From Candidatus Freyarchaeota archaeon (GTDB taxonomy: Archaea; Asgardarchaeota; Jordiarchaeia; Jordiarchaeales; Jordiarchaeaceae): a DNA stretch of 64,000 nucleotides. Positions 15,059 to 24,485 of this stretch are shown here, in pieces. Position numbers and translations under genes: made by a program. Each line of letters begins with the position of its first letter. Position 1 is the first letter of the stretch. The stretch covers positions 1 to 64,000 of the forward strand of contig JAUQZE010000024.1 in assembly GCA_030587365.1 (NCBI GenBank). The letters are read 5' to 3'. Below the pieces are notes generated by a model. The model was given only the letters and a program-made list of their open reading frames with translations. It did no database searches and was not told the origin of the DNA.

Positions 15059-16111
15059 TTAGATTCTTCCATATTTTCTTGTCGCTTCTACCATTGCGCA
15101 TAGGTTCTCTGTGGAAGTTTCTAATACGAGGTCGCATCCCGGAGCTACAAGGCTTACGCCTTCCTGAATTACGTTTTTTACTGATTCTTTAATCTGTTCG
15201 GTTGTTCCTTCCACGAGTAGGTCTCTCGGGGAAAGGTTGCCTATTATGGGGTAGTCGGGTTTAACCTTGTCAACTATGCTTCTGGCGTCTCTCATGGGGT
15301 TTGTTTCGTCTATGGCTATGGCTGTTGCGCCGCATTCCACCATGTTTTTCAGGAAGGGTACTGTCAATCCGCAGATGTTTATTATACTTGTTTCCAAACT
15401 CTCTGTCATATGTTTTAAGTAGGGTTCAACGAGCTGTTCGAACTGTATTTTGTTTATCATTTTTGCATGGGCTCCCATATCGTGAAGGGTGATTATGTCT
15501 GCGCCTGCTTCACTGTATATCTTAGCCAGTTCAAGGTATACGGGTAAAGCCTCATCCAGAACCGTCTTTACTTCTTCTGGTCTTCTTACCAGAGTTAGAC
15601 AGAAGCTTACAGTGTCCAAAATATAATAGCTGAGGCTCGTGAAAGGTGGAATTATCTGGACATTTATCGGCACCCGGCCGCCGAACTCTTCTTTAAGCAG
15701 TTTAATCGCCTTCACTATCACGCCCACTCTTCCCCGCCCTTGAATGTTATCGGGAACAATAAGGGGCACGACCCGCTTGCTTAACGGTTTCCTAATAGAG
15801 GGCCAAAAACCATACTTGGATTTTCCTTTATCCTCATGATAATCAATGCTGACGCCGAACACCTCTGCCTCCACCACCATGTCAAAGGGAATGGTTATCA
15901 TTTCCAACCCGCAGACCCGGTGAGCAGCGGAGCCCATCTTAGCCATCTTCTCAGGATTCCTATGCACATCAGGCCACCAGACATCAAAACGCTCCGTTAA
16001 CTCCAAGGTGCAATTTGAAGAAGGATTTATACAGGGAATATAATCCAATTCCCCCTTATCACCCTTTAAAGCAGCCATAACTCGATCATAAGAGTTCATT
16101 TGAAACATCAC
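15059..16111 (-). CDS. MtaA/HemE-family methylcobamide methyltransferase-like protein
   Basis: 350 residues of the uroporphyrinogen decarboxylase/MtaA/CmuA fold: MNSYDRVMAALKGDKGELDYIPCINPSSN at the start, GLEMITIPFDMVVEAEVFG, ADIITLHDMGAHAKM, INICGLTVPFLKNMVECGATAIAIDE, PIIGNLSPRDLLVEGT, LVAPGCDLVLETSTENL. In the methyltransferase branch zinc is held by an HxC and a distal cysteine. Here NIC replaces HxC and APGC is kept, so the metal site is partly altered. Family role: methyl transfer between a corrinoid protein and a thiol such as coenzyme M. No corrinoid protein gene is nearby. The start could be the downstream MNSYDRV. Confidence 0.72.
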   Translation of the reverse strand: MMFQMNSYDRVMAALKGDKGELDYIPCINPSSNCTLELTERFDVWWPDVHRNPEKMAKMGSAAHRVCGLEMITIPFDMVVEAEVFGVSIDYHEDKGKSKYGFWPSIRKPLSKRVVPLIVPDNIQGRGRVGVIVKAIKLLKEEFGGRVPINVQIIPPFTSLSYYILDTVSFCLTLVRRPEEVKTVLDEALPVYLELAKIYSEAGADIITLHDMGAHAKMINKIQFEQLVEPYLKHMTESLETSIINICGLTVPFLKNMVECGATAIAIDETNPMRDARSIVDKVKPDYPIIGNLSPRDLLVEGTTEQIKESVKNVIQEGVSLVAPGCDLVLETSTENLCAMVEATRKYGRI

Positions 16112-16265
16112 CCAGAACTGTTTGTTAAAGCGTATTATAGTTAATGTTTGTACTTTTCTGATTTATTTTTGTTTTCTTAACAATTTTCGATAGTTCGGTT
16201 TGCTAAAATTTACAAATACACTTGATATTAAAATTGTAGAGTAGCGTATGATTAGTTAATTGAAT

Positions 16266-17513
16266 CTACAAGATGGCATGATTAGTGGTATCTACTAGTT
16301 TTAGTTGTCTGGTTTTGCTTGTGCATTGAATTAGACATGTTCGGCAGTTACCCTCGCATCCCTCAATTGGTACAAATTTTTGCTCCCCTTTTCTCTTAAC
16401 CGGAGGGAATCGGAACCCCTCGCATATTTCCCCTATCCACAACGCATCCATGTCTTCCATACACAGCCCGTAGGTTGTTTTCTTCTTTGATTCCAGTATG
16501 CGGTTGCGAATGAGTTCGAGTTTAGGGTAGCGATACTTGTCCCAGCTTATTCGGTACCCGTGAAACACCCTACCCTTTTTGAAGAAAAGCGCCCTATACT
16601 TATCCTCCAACTCTCCCAGTTCATTTTCTCTGAACCATAGTTGAAGGTATTCGAAGTGGCTGGGTGAAGAAACCTTAAGACCCATGTAGCTCCCAACGAT
16701 ATGGTCTACTCCTACGTCCAGCGTGGCTTCCGTAAGTTCGGTAATATTCTGGTCGTCGTCTGTTAAAAAGGGAAGGAAGGGATCTTCCCGCAGCACGGTA
16801 AAAACACCATAGTCTTTCGCCCTTTGAATATTGTTCAATCTGACTTCTGGCGGCGGAGCGTTGGGCTCAATTAACCTGGCGAGTTTCTCGTCGAGGGTGG
16901 TTAGAGAAACCTGCACCGCGAACCAGGGATAATTTTGAGTTATTTCAAATATCCTGTCGGGGATTTCGCCCTTTGTTACCAGATAAAAGGGGATACCGTT
17001 ATCCACAAAGAATTGAGAGAGTTCAATCATCATCCCGGTTAACTCGGGTGACGCGAGGGGATCGCTGACCGGTGAGGCGTACACGGGTTTGACCACTTTT
17101 GAACGATTTATAAACGATTTAACCCTATCCACCATGCCTAAACGGACGAAGTATGAGCCGTGAGGAGGGCTGGGCCACATGGCTCGAGCGTAGCAGTAGG
17201 CGCACTCGTGGGGGCAGCCGTCCGAAAGGTTTAGTGAGAACCGGCTTCTCAGGCAGTCCATATTCGCGGTCTTGAGAGCGGGGCTCTTCAACCTCCTATA
17301 TGACGGGGCGGTCGGTATCTTTCCCCTGCTCCTCCAAAAATTGAAGTAGCACTCCTTGTGCTGAGCAAAAGCAACATAGCCGGATTTCACAGGCTTGTTA
17401 AGCTTTTTACCACAAATGGAGCATTTTTCTGGAATTAAACTCCAAACCCAGCTCAAACCATCACCCTTAAACCACCTATCCCTCCAGAACCTTAAAGATT
17501 TAACCGTCCACAA
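16266..17513 (-). CDS. Radical SAM protein related to spore photoproduct lyase
   Basis: 415 residues. The cluster motif CPHECAYCYA at about residues 99-108 has CX3CX2C spacing, preceded by NLSDG as in SplB-like proteins. A TIM-barrel follows (VYASPVSDPLASPELT, FYLVTKGEIPDRI, WFAVQVSLTTLDEKLARLIEPNAPPP). The N-terminus has a zinc-knuckle-like CSICGKKLN. The C-terminus has CEGNCRTCLIQC, likely an extra cluster or metal site. Not a true photolyase by context; archaeal homologues are uncharacterised. Start codon uncertain (TTG). Confidence 0.75.
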   Translation of the reverse strand: MWTVKSLRFWRDRWFKGDGLSWVWSLIPEKCSICGKKLNKPVKSGYVAFAQHKECYFNFWRSRGKIPTAPSYRRLKSPALKTANMDCLRSRFSLNLSDGCPHECAYCYARAMWPSPPHGSYFVRLGMVDRVKSFINRSKVVKPVYASPVSDPLASPELTGMMIELSQFFVDNGIPFYLVTKGEIPDRIFEITQNYPWFAVQVSLTTLDEKLARLIEPNAPPPEVRLNNIQRAKDYGVFTVLREDPFLPFLTDDDQNITELTEATLDVGVDHIVGSYMGLKVSSPSHFEYLQLWFRENELGELEDKYRALFFKKGRVFHGYRISWDKYRYPKLELIRNRILESKKKTTYGLCMEDMDALWIGEICEGFRFPPVKRKGEQKFVPIEGCEGNCRTCLIQCTSKTRQLKLVDTTNHAIL

Positions 17514-17842
17514 GCATGATAACGGAAAATCAGGAGTGGATCTACGTTTCAGACACCCTCAGGCACCATAATTGCCTGTTTTTTCAGCTTTCATTTTAGT
17601 AATTATCCTTCTTGCTCTGTTGAGTGGTTACTGGAATAGATTACCTTAAAATTCTACCGAATATTCACTCGAATCCCCTTTTTCTTTTTCCGTGAAACGG
17701 ATAAGCGTTTACTTCGCTTTTTACTTCCCCACTGCAAGCGTTTACCCAAGAATACCTTATCCATCCACAAGGCTAATCTTTAATTGGAAGGAAAAAAGAA
17801 TATTAGTAAAATTGTTGTCCCTATTTTAGGAGAGGATTTATA
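17514..17842. other. Divergent intergenic region
   Basis: Lies between the divergently read radical SAM and GH1 genes and must carry both promoters. No open frame of note. AGGAGAGG before 17843 is the GH1 ribosome site. Confidence 0.4.
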
Positions 17843-19099
17843 ATGAGTGAGAAAGGTTTTTTCCGTTTCCCTGAAGGTTTCCTTTGGGGAAGTTGCATCT
17901 GCGACTACCAGGCTTTTGGTGGTGCGGTGTGCGACCTTCCTTTGAGATGGACTGCCAGACATGTGGATTACTATAAACAGGATTTTCAGCTTGTTTTGAA
18001 GATGAACCACAACGCGTGGAGAACCAGCATTGAGTGGGCGAGAATAGAATCCCAAGAAGGAGAAATCAATAAGGACGCCCTAAAGTTTTACCATAATTAC
18101 TTCTCTGAACTTCGAAAAACGGGGCTTAAAACCTGGGTTACCTTCCACCACTTCACAAACCCCAAATGGATTCACAATTATCAGGGCTGGTTGTCCCAGA
18201 AAGTGGTGAAAAAATTCGTGGAATACGTGGAGTTAGCAATAAAAGAATTCGGAGAATACATCGATTACGCTGTGGTTATAAATGAACCCCAGATATACGC
18301 TCTAAACTCCTATTTGGGGGCGTTGAGCCCCGATAGCGCCTTCCCGCCCTTCCACAACGATATCGGAGAAGCGTTACAATGCGCCGGCAAAATGATAGAG
18401 GCCTTAAACGAGTGTTTCGATGTGATACACGCCAATTCCAAAAAAACCAAGGTAGGAATATCCAACTATTGCGGAATATTCGTACCCGAAGACCCCAAAA
18501 ACGAGGCGCACAAAGCATCAGTCGACCTAGCCACACAGGTCATGAACTATCAGGTTCTGGATGGAATAAAAGACAAAATGGATTACTGCGGCATTGACTA
18601 CTACCGAAAAAACGTGATGAAAGAAGATAACATAGTAGTTAAAGAGATAACATATCCCGAAGGAATACGAACCCTGGCAACCGATTTATACAAAAGGTAC
18701 GGAAAACCGGTAGCTATTATTGAAAACGGATTCCCCACACACAACAACGATGAAAAAATCGAATTCATGTTAGAGCACCTCAAAGAGTTTCACGACGCCA
18801 TAAAACTGGACAAAGTGAAAGCCCTAGGATACAACTGGTGGTGCACCCTCCACAGCTACGAATGGGGCTACGACTACAAACCCTTCTTCACACTAGTAGA
18901 TGTTGAGGGAGAAGAAAAAGATATGGGCGGATACATTGACCTAGTGGGATCGCTTAAGAGAAAAATTACACGCGCCGGCGAATTTTACGGCAAAATATGC
19001 AAGAACAACGGCTTCTCAGCCAAAGATTATGAAAAATACCACAACATGCAGAAACCATTCGAACCGTGGCAAACGTACGGAGAAGAAAAGAAACCCTAA
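17843..19099 (+). CDS. Glycoside hydrolase family 1 enzyme
   Basis: 418 residues. FPEGFLWGSCICDYQAFGGA is the GH1 start (usually GxAxxxYQxEG, here changed). RTSIEWARIESQEGEIN, VTFHHFTNPKW, VINEPQIYAL with the acid/base glutamate near residue 151, IIENGFPTHNND with the nucleophile near residue 293, and YNWWCTLHSYEWGYDYKPFF complete the signature. Members hydrolyse beta-glycosides. Slightly shorter than most. ATG start with AGGAGAGG upstream. Single-gene unit. Confidence 0.92.
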   Translation: MSEKGFFRFPEGFLWGSCICDYQAFGGAVCDLPLRWTARHVDYYKQDFQLVLKMNHNAWRTSIEWARIESQEGEINKDALKFYHNYFSELRKTGLKTWVTFHHFTNPKWIHNYQGWLSQKVVKKFVEYVELAIKEFGEYIDYAVVINEPQIYALNSYLGALSPDSAFPPFHNDIGEALQCAGKMIEALNECFDVIHANSKKTKVGISNYCGIFVPEDPKNEAHKASVDLATQVMNYQVLDGIKDKMDYCGIDYYRKNVMKEDNIVVKEITYPEGIRTLATDLYKRYGKPVAIIENGFPTHNNDEKIEFMLEHLKEFHDAIKLDKVKALGYNWWCTLHSYEWGYDYKPFFTLVDVEGEEKDMGGYIDLVGSLKRKITRAGEFYGKICKNNGFSAKDYEKYHNMQKPFEPWQTYGEEKKP

Positions 19100-19207
19100 A
19101 AACTAATCAACAAACAGCTTAATTCTTTCCCTTAACTTTATCCTTTAGTGTAATCAAGAGTCCAGATATTTATAATTCCTATTTTAATAGAGGTTCAAAG
19201 GGTTGTA

Positions 19208-19217
19208 TCAGGGGTAG
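19208..19217 (+). promoter_or_regulatory. Possible TATA box of the hdrA-mvhD selenoprotein gene
   Basis: GGAAAGCTTATTTATGAG has a TATA-like core about 100 bases before the coding start, giving a long leader. The leader can fold by pairing AGTTATT (19236) with AATAACT (19277). Confidence 0.35.
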
Positions 19218-19303
19218 GAAAGCTTATTTATGAGAGTTATTTCTGTGTGCCTTAGAGCCGTTATGATTAGTTCTCCAAATAACTGAGCGCTTATTATAAG
19301 AAA

Positions 19304-19312
19304 AAGGAGGTG
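19304..19312 (+). promoter_or_regulatory. Strong ribosome binding site without a normal start codon
   Basis: AAAGGAGGTG is a near-perfect Shine-Dalgarno sequence. The first in-frame codon at normal spacing is ATC at 19321. The only GTG nearby overlaps the Shine-Dalgarno itself and is one base out of frame, across a run of six A residues. Confidence 0.6.
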
Positions 19313-19320
19313 CCCAAAAA

Positions 19321-21696
19321 ATCACAGAGCAACAAGATATTCGCATAGGCGTTTTCGTGTGCGGTTGAGGCATTAACATAGCAGGGATCATAGACATTGA
19401 AGCACTGAGAGACTACGCATCTAAACTGAAGAATGTCGTCATTTCAGACACTCAGGGATCAATGTGCACCGAGGCCAGCGCAAAATTCATCAAGGAGAAA
19501 ATAGACGAGAACAATCTCAACAGAGTGGTCGTAGCAGCCTGTACCCCCAAGACCCACGAGCCGGTTTTCAAAACGATTATCGAGGGAGCCGGACTAAACC
19601 CCGGAATGCTGGAGTTCGTAAACATCCGTGAACACGACTCATTTGTTCACATGAATCAACCAGAAAAAGCCCTCGAAAAAGCAAAGGACTTGGTGAGAGC
19701 CGCGGTATCCAGAGCCGCCTTCCTTGAAACAATAGCCACAATGGTTATCCCGGTTGCGAAGAGGGCTCTCGTTATCGGTGGAGGGGTCGCCGGAATCCAA
19801 GCATCCCTCGACCTTGCGAACGACGGATTCGAAGTTTACCTAGTGGAGAAGAGCCCCACTATAGGTGGAAAAATGGCGCAGCTGGACAGAACCTTCCCCA
19901 CAGACGACTGCTCAATATGAATTTTAGGTCCAAAAATGTTCGAGGTGGCAAACAACAAAAAAGTGAAGCTGATAACGAACGCCGAGGTACACAGAATCGA
20001 AGGAAACATCGGCAGCTTCCACGTCAAAGTCGTAAAGAAGCCTAGATACGTGATCGAGGAGAAGTGCACCGGTTGCGGAGCCTGCGAGGATCCTTGCCCA
20101 ATCTTCAGGCCGAACGAGTTCAACGCTGGACTTAGTGCGCGGAAAGCAATTTACATCCCCTTCGCTCAGGCTGTTCCGAAAAAGGCTCTTATCGACATGA
20201 AAAACTGCGTGAAGTGCAGACTCTGCATATTGTCTTGTGAGGAAGAAGCCATAGACCTTAACCAGAAGGAAGAAGAAATAGAATTAGAAGTCGGAGTAAT
20301 CATAGTCGCAACCGGCTACGAAGTGTACTGTCCAGACAGGGAATACGGCTACGGGAAATATCCGGATGTGATAACCCAACTCACACTGGAGAGACTTCTT
20401 GCACCTAATGGTCCCACTAACGGTGAGCTAGTGAAAATATCCGATGGTGAAAGACCTAAGCGTGTGGTTATGATTCAGTGTGTCGGGTCGAGAGACCTTA
20501 AAACGAACACCTACTGCTCAGAGGTTTGCTGCATGGTAGCCCTAAAAAACGCCAAGCTCATAAAACAGGAATACCCCGACACCGAAGTCACAATCTGGTA
20601 CATGGACTTAAGATGTCCGGGAAAAGAGTATGAAGACTACTACAGAAGAGCTAGGGAGTTCGGAATAAAGTTCATCAGAGGAAGACCGGTGGAAGTCTAC
20701 TCTAACGGAAAAAACCTAGTGGTTGAAGGCGAAAACAGCCTAACAAGCGAGCTTACACGCACAGAAGCAGACCTCGTTGTCCTCTCCACCGCGATAGTTC
20801 CATCAAGAGCTACTGAGACGCTCGCCAACATGTTACGGCTGGAGAGAGGCCCCGACGGCTTCTTGAAGGAGTTCCACTCAAGGTTAAATCCTGTAGAAAC
20901 AAAAATTCCCGGAATCTACCTGGCAGGGGTTTCCCAAGGACCGAAGTCGATAGCGGAAGCAGTTTATCAAGCGAAAGGAGCAGCCTCATCAGCGGCTTCA
21001 CCAATGATTGCGGGCATCTACGTCCTAGAGGTTATCTCCGCAGAAGTTGACCACGAACTTTGCAGCGGATGCAGGCTGTGCATGTCAATCTGCCCGTACG
21101 GCGCTATCGTTGAAAAGGACGGCAAAGTTGAGGTCGAAGACATACACTGCAGGGGTTGCGGTTTGTGCTTCTCAGTCTGTCCAACTCAAGCGATAACAGT
21201 AAGATACTACAGACCCCAACAATTCGAGGCTTACCTCGACTCACTCCTAGAAGTAGAAGCGGGTGCGGAGACGGAAGCTTTTCCAAGAATAGTGGCGTTT
21301 CTCTGCTGGAAATGAGGCTACGGAGCGGCGGACATGGCGGGAACAATCAGGTACCAATACCCCCCATCAATAAGAACAGTTAAAGTAAGGTGTGCGGGAA
21401 TGGTGCATCCAGACCTTGTGCTGAGAGCCTTCTACAGAGGCGCGGATGGAGTACTAATCGTAGCTTGACGATTAGGGGAATGCAACTACGAAATCGGAAA
21501 CTACACTGCCACAAGCCAAGTTGAGTACTTAAAACAGGTGCTGAAAACGACGGGAATAAACGAGGAGCGGCTGAGGATAGAGTACTGCTCCTCAGCGGAA
21601 GGCACAAAGTTTGCAAACATAATTAAGGAAATGACCGAAAACATTTCCAAACTCGGCCCCAACCCACTGCGAACAGTTCCAAGCGTTGTAGAATGA
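19321..21696 (+). CDS. hdrA: HdrA-MvhD fusion selenoprotein (four in-frame UGA codons)
   Basis: One continuous frame of about 791 codons, interrupted only by TGA at 19366, 19918, 21313 and 21466. Each stands where the family has cysteine: FVCG-U-GINIAG, DCSI-U-ILGPKM, LCWK-U-GYGAADMAG and LIVA-U-RLGECNY. Domain order: HdrA N-terminal domain, FAD-binding ALVIGGGVAGIQASLDLA with EKSPTIGGKMAQLDRTFP, four ferredoxin-type motifs (CTGCGACEDPCP, CVKCRLCILSC, CSGCRLCMSICP, CRGCGLCFSVCP), then an MvhD domain from about residue 660. HdrA holds the bifurcating flavin and MvhD links it to hydrogenase or formate dehydrogenase; fusions are known. No canonical start: ATC after a strong ribosome site, or one base missing in an A run. 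Translation may run past 21694 to TAG at 21784 if that TGA is also decoded. Confidence 0.85.
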
Positions 21697-21719
21697 ATCT
21701 CGCGGGTAAACACTTGACC

Positions 21720-21757
21720 GTGAGGCGACTACCCCCTGAAAGCGAGGGGAGCCACCC
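21720..21757 (+). promoter_or_regulatory. Candidate archaeal SECIS element
   Basis: Just after the MvhD end, an outer stem (GT then GGC at 21724-21726 with GCC then AC at 21751-21755) leads to an asymmetric internal loop (GACTAC against a single A). An inner GC-rich stem CCCCT/AGGGG then carries a seven-base loop GAAAGCG. Archaeal SECIS elements have the same plan: purine-rich asymmetric internal loop, short GC stem, small loop. It sits in the 3' untranslated position used in archaea. Folded by eye only. Confidence 0.5.
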
Positions 21758-21778
21758 AACTAAAATTTGAGTTCCACA

Positions 21779-22375
21779 CTAACTAGGTTTATTATTTTTG
21801 CTTCCGGTTTCTGTTTCTGCTTTCCTTTGTAATATCCATAGTATTTCTCTGGCTATTATTCCTGTTTCTGGAAGCTCAAGCTTTTCTCCAATTTTGATGG
21901 CCTTTTCGAAACTTTCTTTTGCCTTTTTTAGGTCCAAGTTTCTTTCGTATATCAGACCCATTTGTTTATAGGATTGGAATTGGTTCCTTTCGTCTCCGAC
22001 CTTTTTTGATATCTTTTCAGCTTCCTGTGCATATTCTAGGGATCTGTCCAATTCATTATTGTCCATTAGAAGATTGGATACAAGGAATAAGTTCTCCAGT
22101 AAACTCGGCCAGTTTTTCAACTCTTTCTCAAGCTCAACAGCCTTCTGGTAACACTTCTCAGCCTTATCCCATTCCTCGTAAAATGTGTAAACGTTCCCCA
22201 TCTGCTTGTAGCACTTTGCAATCTCTGGTTTCAATCCTTTCTTGGTATAAATTTCTGAAGCCTTTTCCAACCTTTGAAGAGCCTTCTCCCCATTACCTTC
22301 AGATAAAAGTCTAACTCCAGCCAAATACAAAATCTCTGCTGCGCTCTCCTCAAGTCCCGTCTTTTGCGAATCCAT
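21779..22375 (-). CDS. TPR-repeat protein
   Basis: 198 residues with about four tetratricopeptide repeats: AAEILYLAGVRLLSEGNGEKALQRLEKA, IAKCYKQMGNVYTFYEEWDKAEKCYQKA, LENLFLVSNLLMDNNELDRSLEYAQEA, FQSYKQMGLIYERNLDLKKAKESFEKA. A cytosolic protein-interaction scaffold. It converges on the selenoprotein gene, with only a few bases between the ends. Partner unknown. Confidence 0.85.
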   Translation of the reverse strand: MDSQKTGLEESAAEILYLAGVRLLSEGNGEKALQRLEKASEIYTKKGLKPEIAKCYKQMGNVYTFYEEWDKAEKCYQKAVELEKELKNWPSLLENLFLVSNLLMDNNELDRSLEYAQEAEKISKKVGDERNQFQSYKQMGLIYERNLDLKKAKESFEKAIKIGEKLELPETGIIAREILWILQRKAETETGSKNNKPS

Positions 22376-22661
22376 CCAACATCCATCCTAGTTAGAATAT
22401 CTTTGAAAATACCTTTTTACATCTTTCTAATTAATTTTTAGGACTTAAATAAGAAGCACTGAACAAGATGCCATAGTTCCTGAAACTCATTATTACACGC
22501 CGCCCCAAAAATTTGAACATACAAGAATTCCCATAAATAGTCCAAATATTAACTCCATAAACAAAAACTTCTGTCAACTAAAATTCCATTCAAAACATAA
22601 TTTTTATTTTTGAAGGGAAGACATAAATTACAAAAAACCCTAATTTAATCTTAAGGAAAGA

Positions 22662-23723
22662 TTTTGGAGAAAGCGAAGGATAACCAAACGACAAAAAACC
22701 AAAAAGATTCTGCTACTGTTAACACTTTTCAGCATCTCACTGCTATTGGCAGCACCTCTCGCAAGCAGCTCTCTCACGCAACCCAGCAACGCAAACCTCT
22801 TCCTCACCACGATTTCGGCAGCCCAAACCCCGGGAAGCATACCCCTAGGGCAAACCTGGACCTATCAAGCCACATATCGTAATGGAAGCCTTAGTATATC
22901 CTTTACCTACGTTCAGCAAAGTGGCGGCATAGTACCCATAACAGACTGGAATGGCAGCACCCAGCAGTGCTACGCTCTCGTAACCATAATTGATTTACTT
23001 CAACTATATACAGCTATGAACATGACTCCCCCATATCCAGGTATTATTTCAAGCGGTATTCAAATATCGTGGATCTACATAAACACAACAAATTACTCCA
23101 TCCCCCGATCAGACGCCCTACTGGTTGCGGGGTTAACGAACGGCACAAGCGCCCAAGCATTTGGAAGTGTGCTAGCTAACGTAACGCTCTACCTCTATAA
23201 GTTCCCGCTCTCCTCACCATGGCAAAATGTGGCGAATACAAGTCTTTCTGGATGGACGATAGACGCTAATGGTTACAAACAGACATATGGACCATATACT
23301 GGGAATTTGACTAATATTTCTGCCTCGGTTTCTGCCCCGACTTCGGTTACTGTACCAGCCGGGATTTATGAGGCTTACCCAATCAACTACCTTACGGGCG
23401 ATTCCCTGGTTCTGCTCTTTGGGGGTGTTATAGGTTTGGCTCTCAACCTGACATCACCACAACAAATACAGGGCTGGTATTCTTTGGATGCTCAAAACTT
23501 TGTCAAGATTTTCCTGGATTACGGTTCCAGTGGGAATGTGACCGTTGAGCTGCTCTCTACTAGTAATCCTCTTCAGACTTTGATTTTGCTCTCCGCCTCT
23601 TACTTCTTCTATAACGCTCAGCAACAGCAGGGTTTCTCCAGATTGCTTCTAATCGGTGGCGGAGTCGCGGCGGCAGTAGCAATTGCTGCGATAGCAATTT
23701 TCCTCTTCAGAAGAAGAGGCTAA
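22662..23723 (+). CDS. Secreted, C-terminally anchored surface protein
   Basis: The frame encodes a basic stretch (RKRRITKRQKTKK), a hydrophobic signal (ILLLLTLFSISLLLAAPLA), an ectodomain of about 260 residues rich in N, T, S and Y with many N-x-S/T sites, and a C-terminal membrane helix (GGGVAAAVAIAAIAIFLF) ending RRRG. No ATG, GTG or TTG precedes the signal in frame: TTG at 22664 is one base off and TTG at 22746 would delete the signal. So the true start is unusual, or one base is missing in the A-rich run. No family recognised. Confidence 0.6.
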   Translation, partial: FWRKRRITKRQKTKKILLLLTLFSISLLLAAPLASSSLTQPSNANLFLTTISAAQTPGSIPLGQTWTYQATYRNGSLSISFTYVQQSGGIVPITDWNGSTQQCYALVTIIDLLQLYTAMNMTPPYPGIISSGIQISWIYINTTNYSIPRSDALLVAGLTNGTSAQAFGSVLANVTLYLYKFPLSSPWQNVANTSLSGWTIDANGYKQTYGPYTGNLTNISASVSAPTSVTVPAGIYEAYPINYLTGDSLVLLFGGVIGLALNLTSPQQIQGWYSLDAQNFVKIFLDYGSSGNVTVELLSTSNPLQTLILLSASYFFYNAQQQQGFSRLLLIGGGVAAAVAIAAIAIFLFRRRG

Positions 23724-23877
23724 CCTCTCCCATTCCATCTTCTTTTTTTTCTGAAAAATATACGCTTCTAGAATACTTTAGTACGGGTCTAGTATGCTGT
23801 AGAGTTTCCCTGCCTCAAAAAATTTCAAATACTGACCTTTGGGAAAACTTATAAACATACATATGCGTATGCATAGT

Positions 23878-24072
23878 ATGCCAACCAAGACTATATCCAT
23901 AACTCTTGATGCATATAATCGACTCAAGAGAGAGAAATTAGAGGGTGAAAGTTTCAGCGATGTAATAATCCGACTTACTGAGAAGAATAAGAAAGATTTG
24001 CTAGAGTTCGCTGGAGCTTGGAAAGAAGATGAAGAAATCGAGAGGATAATACTTGAGGGGAGAAGAGTTTGA
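23878..24072 (+). CDS. vapB: VapB-type antitoxin (DUF217-like)
   Basis: 64 residues: MPTKTISITLDAYNRLKREKLEGESFSDVIIRLTEK, a ribbon-helix-helix start, then KKDLLEFAGAWKEDEEIERIILEGRR, the toxin-binding tail of the DUF217 antitoxin family. TATA-like AACTTATAAACATAC lies about 30 bases upstream, so the mRNA may be nearly leaderless. Its TGA overlaps the TTG of the following VapC, which is broken. Confidence 0.82.
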   Translation: MPTKTISITLDAYNRLKREKLEGESFSDVIIRLTEKNKKDLLEFAGAWKEDEEIERIILEGRRV

Positions 24073-24476
24073 CAGGCACGCAAAGATACTGCCTTGAAAC
24101 ATCGTTCCTTATAGACTTTTTAAGAGGAAAGGATTCAGCGGTTTTGAAATAGGGACAAATTAGTTAATATGAACTTTTAACCATTTCAATTGTGGCATGG
24201 GAAATTTTAAGGGGCCCAAAACTTGCTAAAAGGGCGAAGGAATATAATGATGCTGTAAAGCTAATTGAAAGATTGACCGTTTTGCCCTTCACATCAGCTT
24301 CTGCGAGAATAGCAATGGACATTGAATTCGAGTTAAAGAAGAAGGGTAGGGAAGTAAATCTTATAGATGTTTTGATCGCAGCTGTTGCTATAGAAAACAA
24401 TTCAAAGCTTGTTACAAGAGATGAAGGGTACATGCAAATTGAGGAACTTCAAGTGGAATCCTACTTTAAAGAGTAA
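24069..24476 (+). pseudogene. Broken VapC (PIN toxin)
   Basis: TTG overlapping the antitoxin stop starts TGTQRYCLETSFLIDFLRGKDSAVLK, a PIN N-terminus. The frame then meets stops between 24145 and 24175. The downstream part (LLTISIVAWEILRG, then KRAKEYNDAVKLIERL, ILF-like core and NLIDVLIAAVAIENNSKLVTRD) is the rest of a PIN domain with both C-terminal acidic motifs. Small indels in the middle remove the frame. Either a dead toxin or sequence errors in an A/T-rich stretch. Confidence 0.75.
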
Positions 24477-24485
24477 TACAGTCTT

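Noticed and set aside
19321..21786. HdrA locus as a pseudogene with random stops
   Set aside because: All internal stops are TGA, all fall at conserved cysteines, and homology stays in one frame; decay would give TAA/TAG and shifts.
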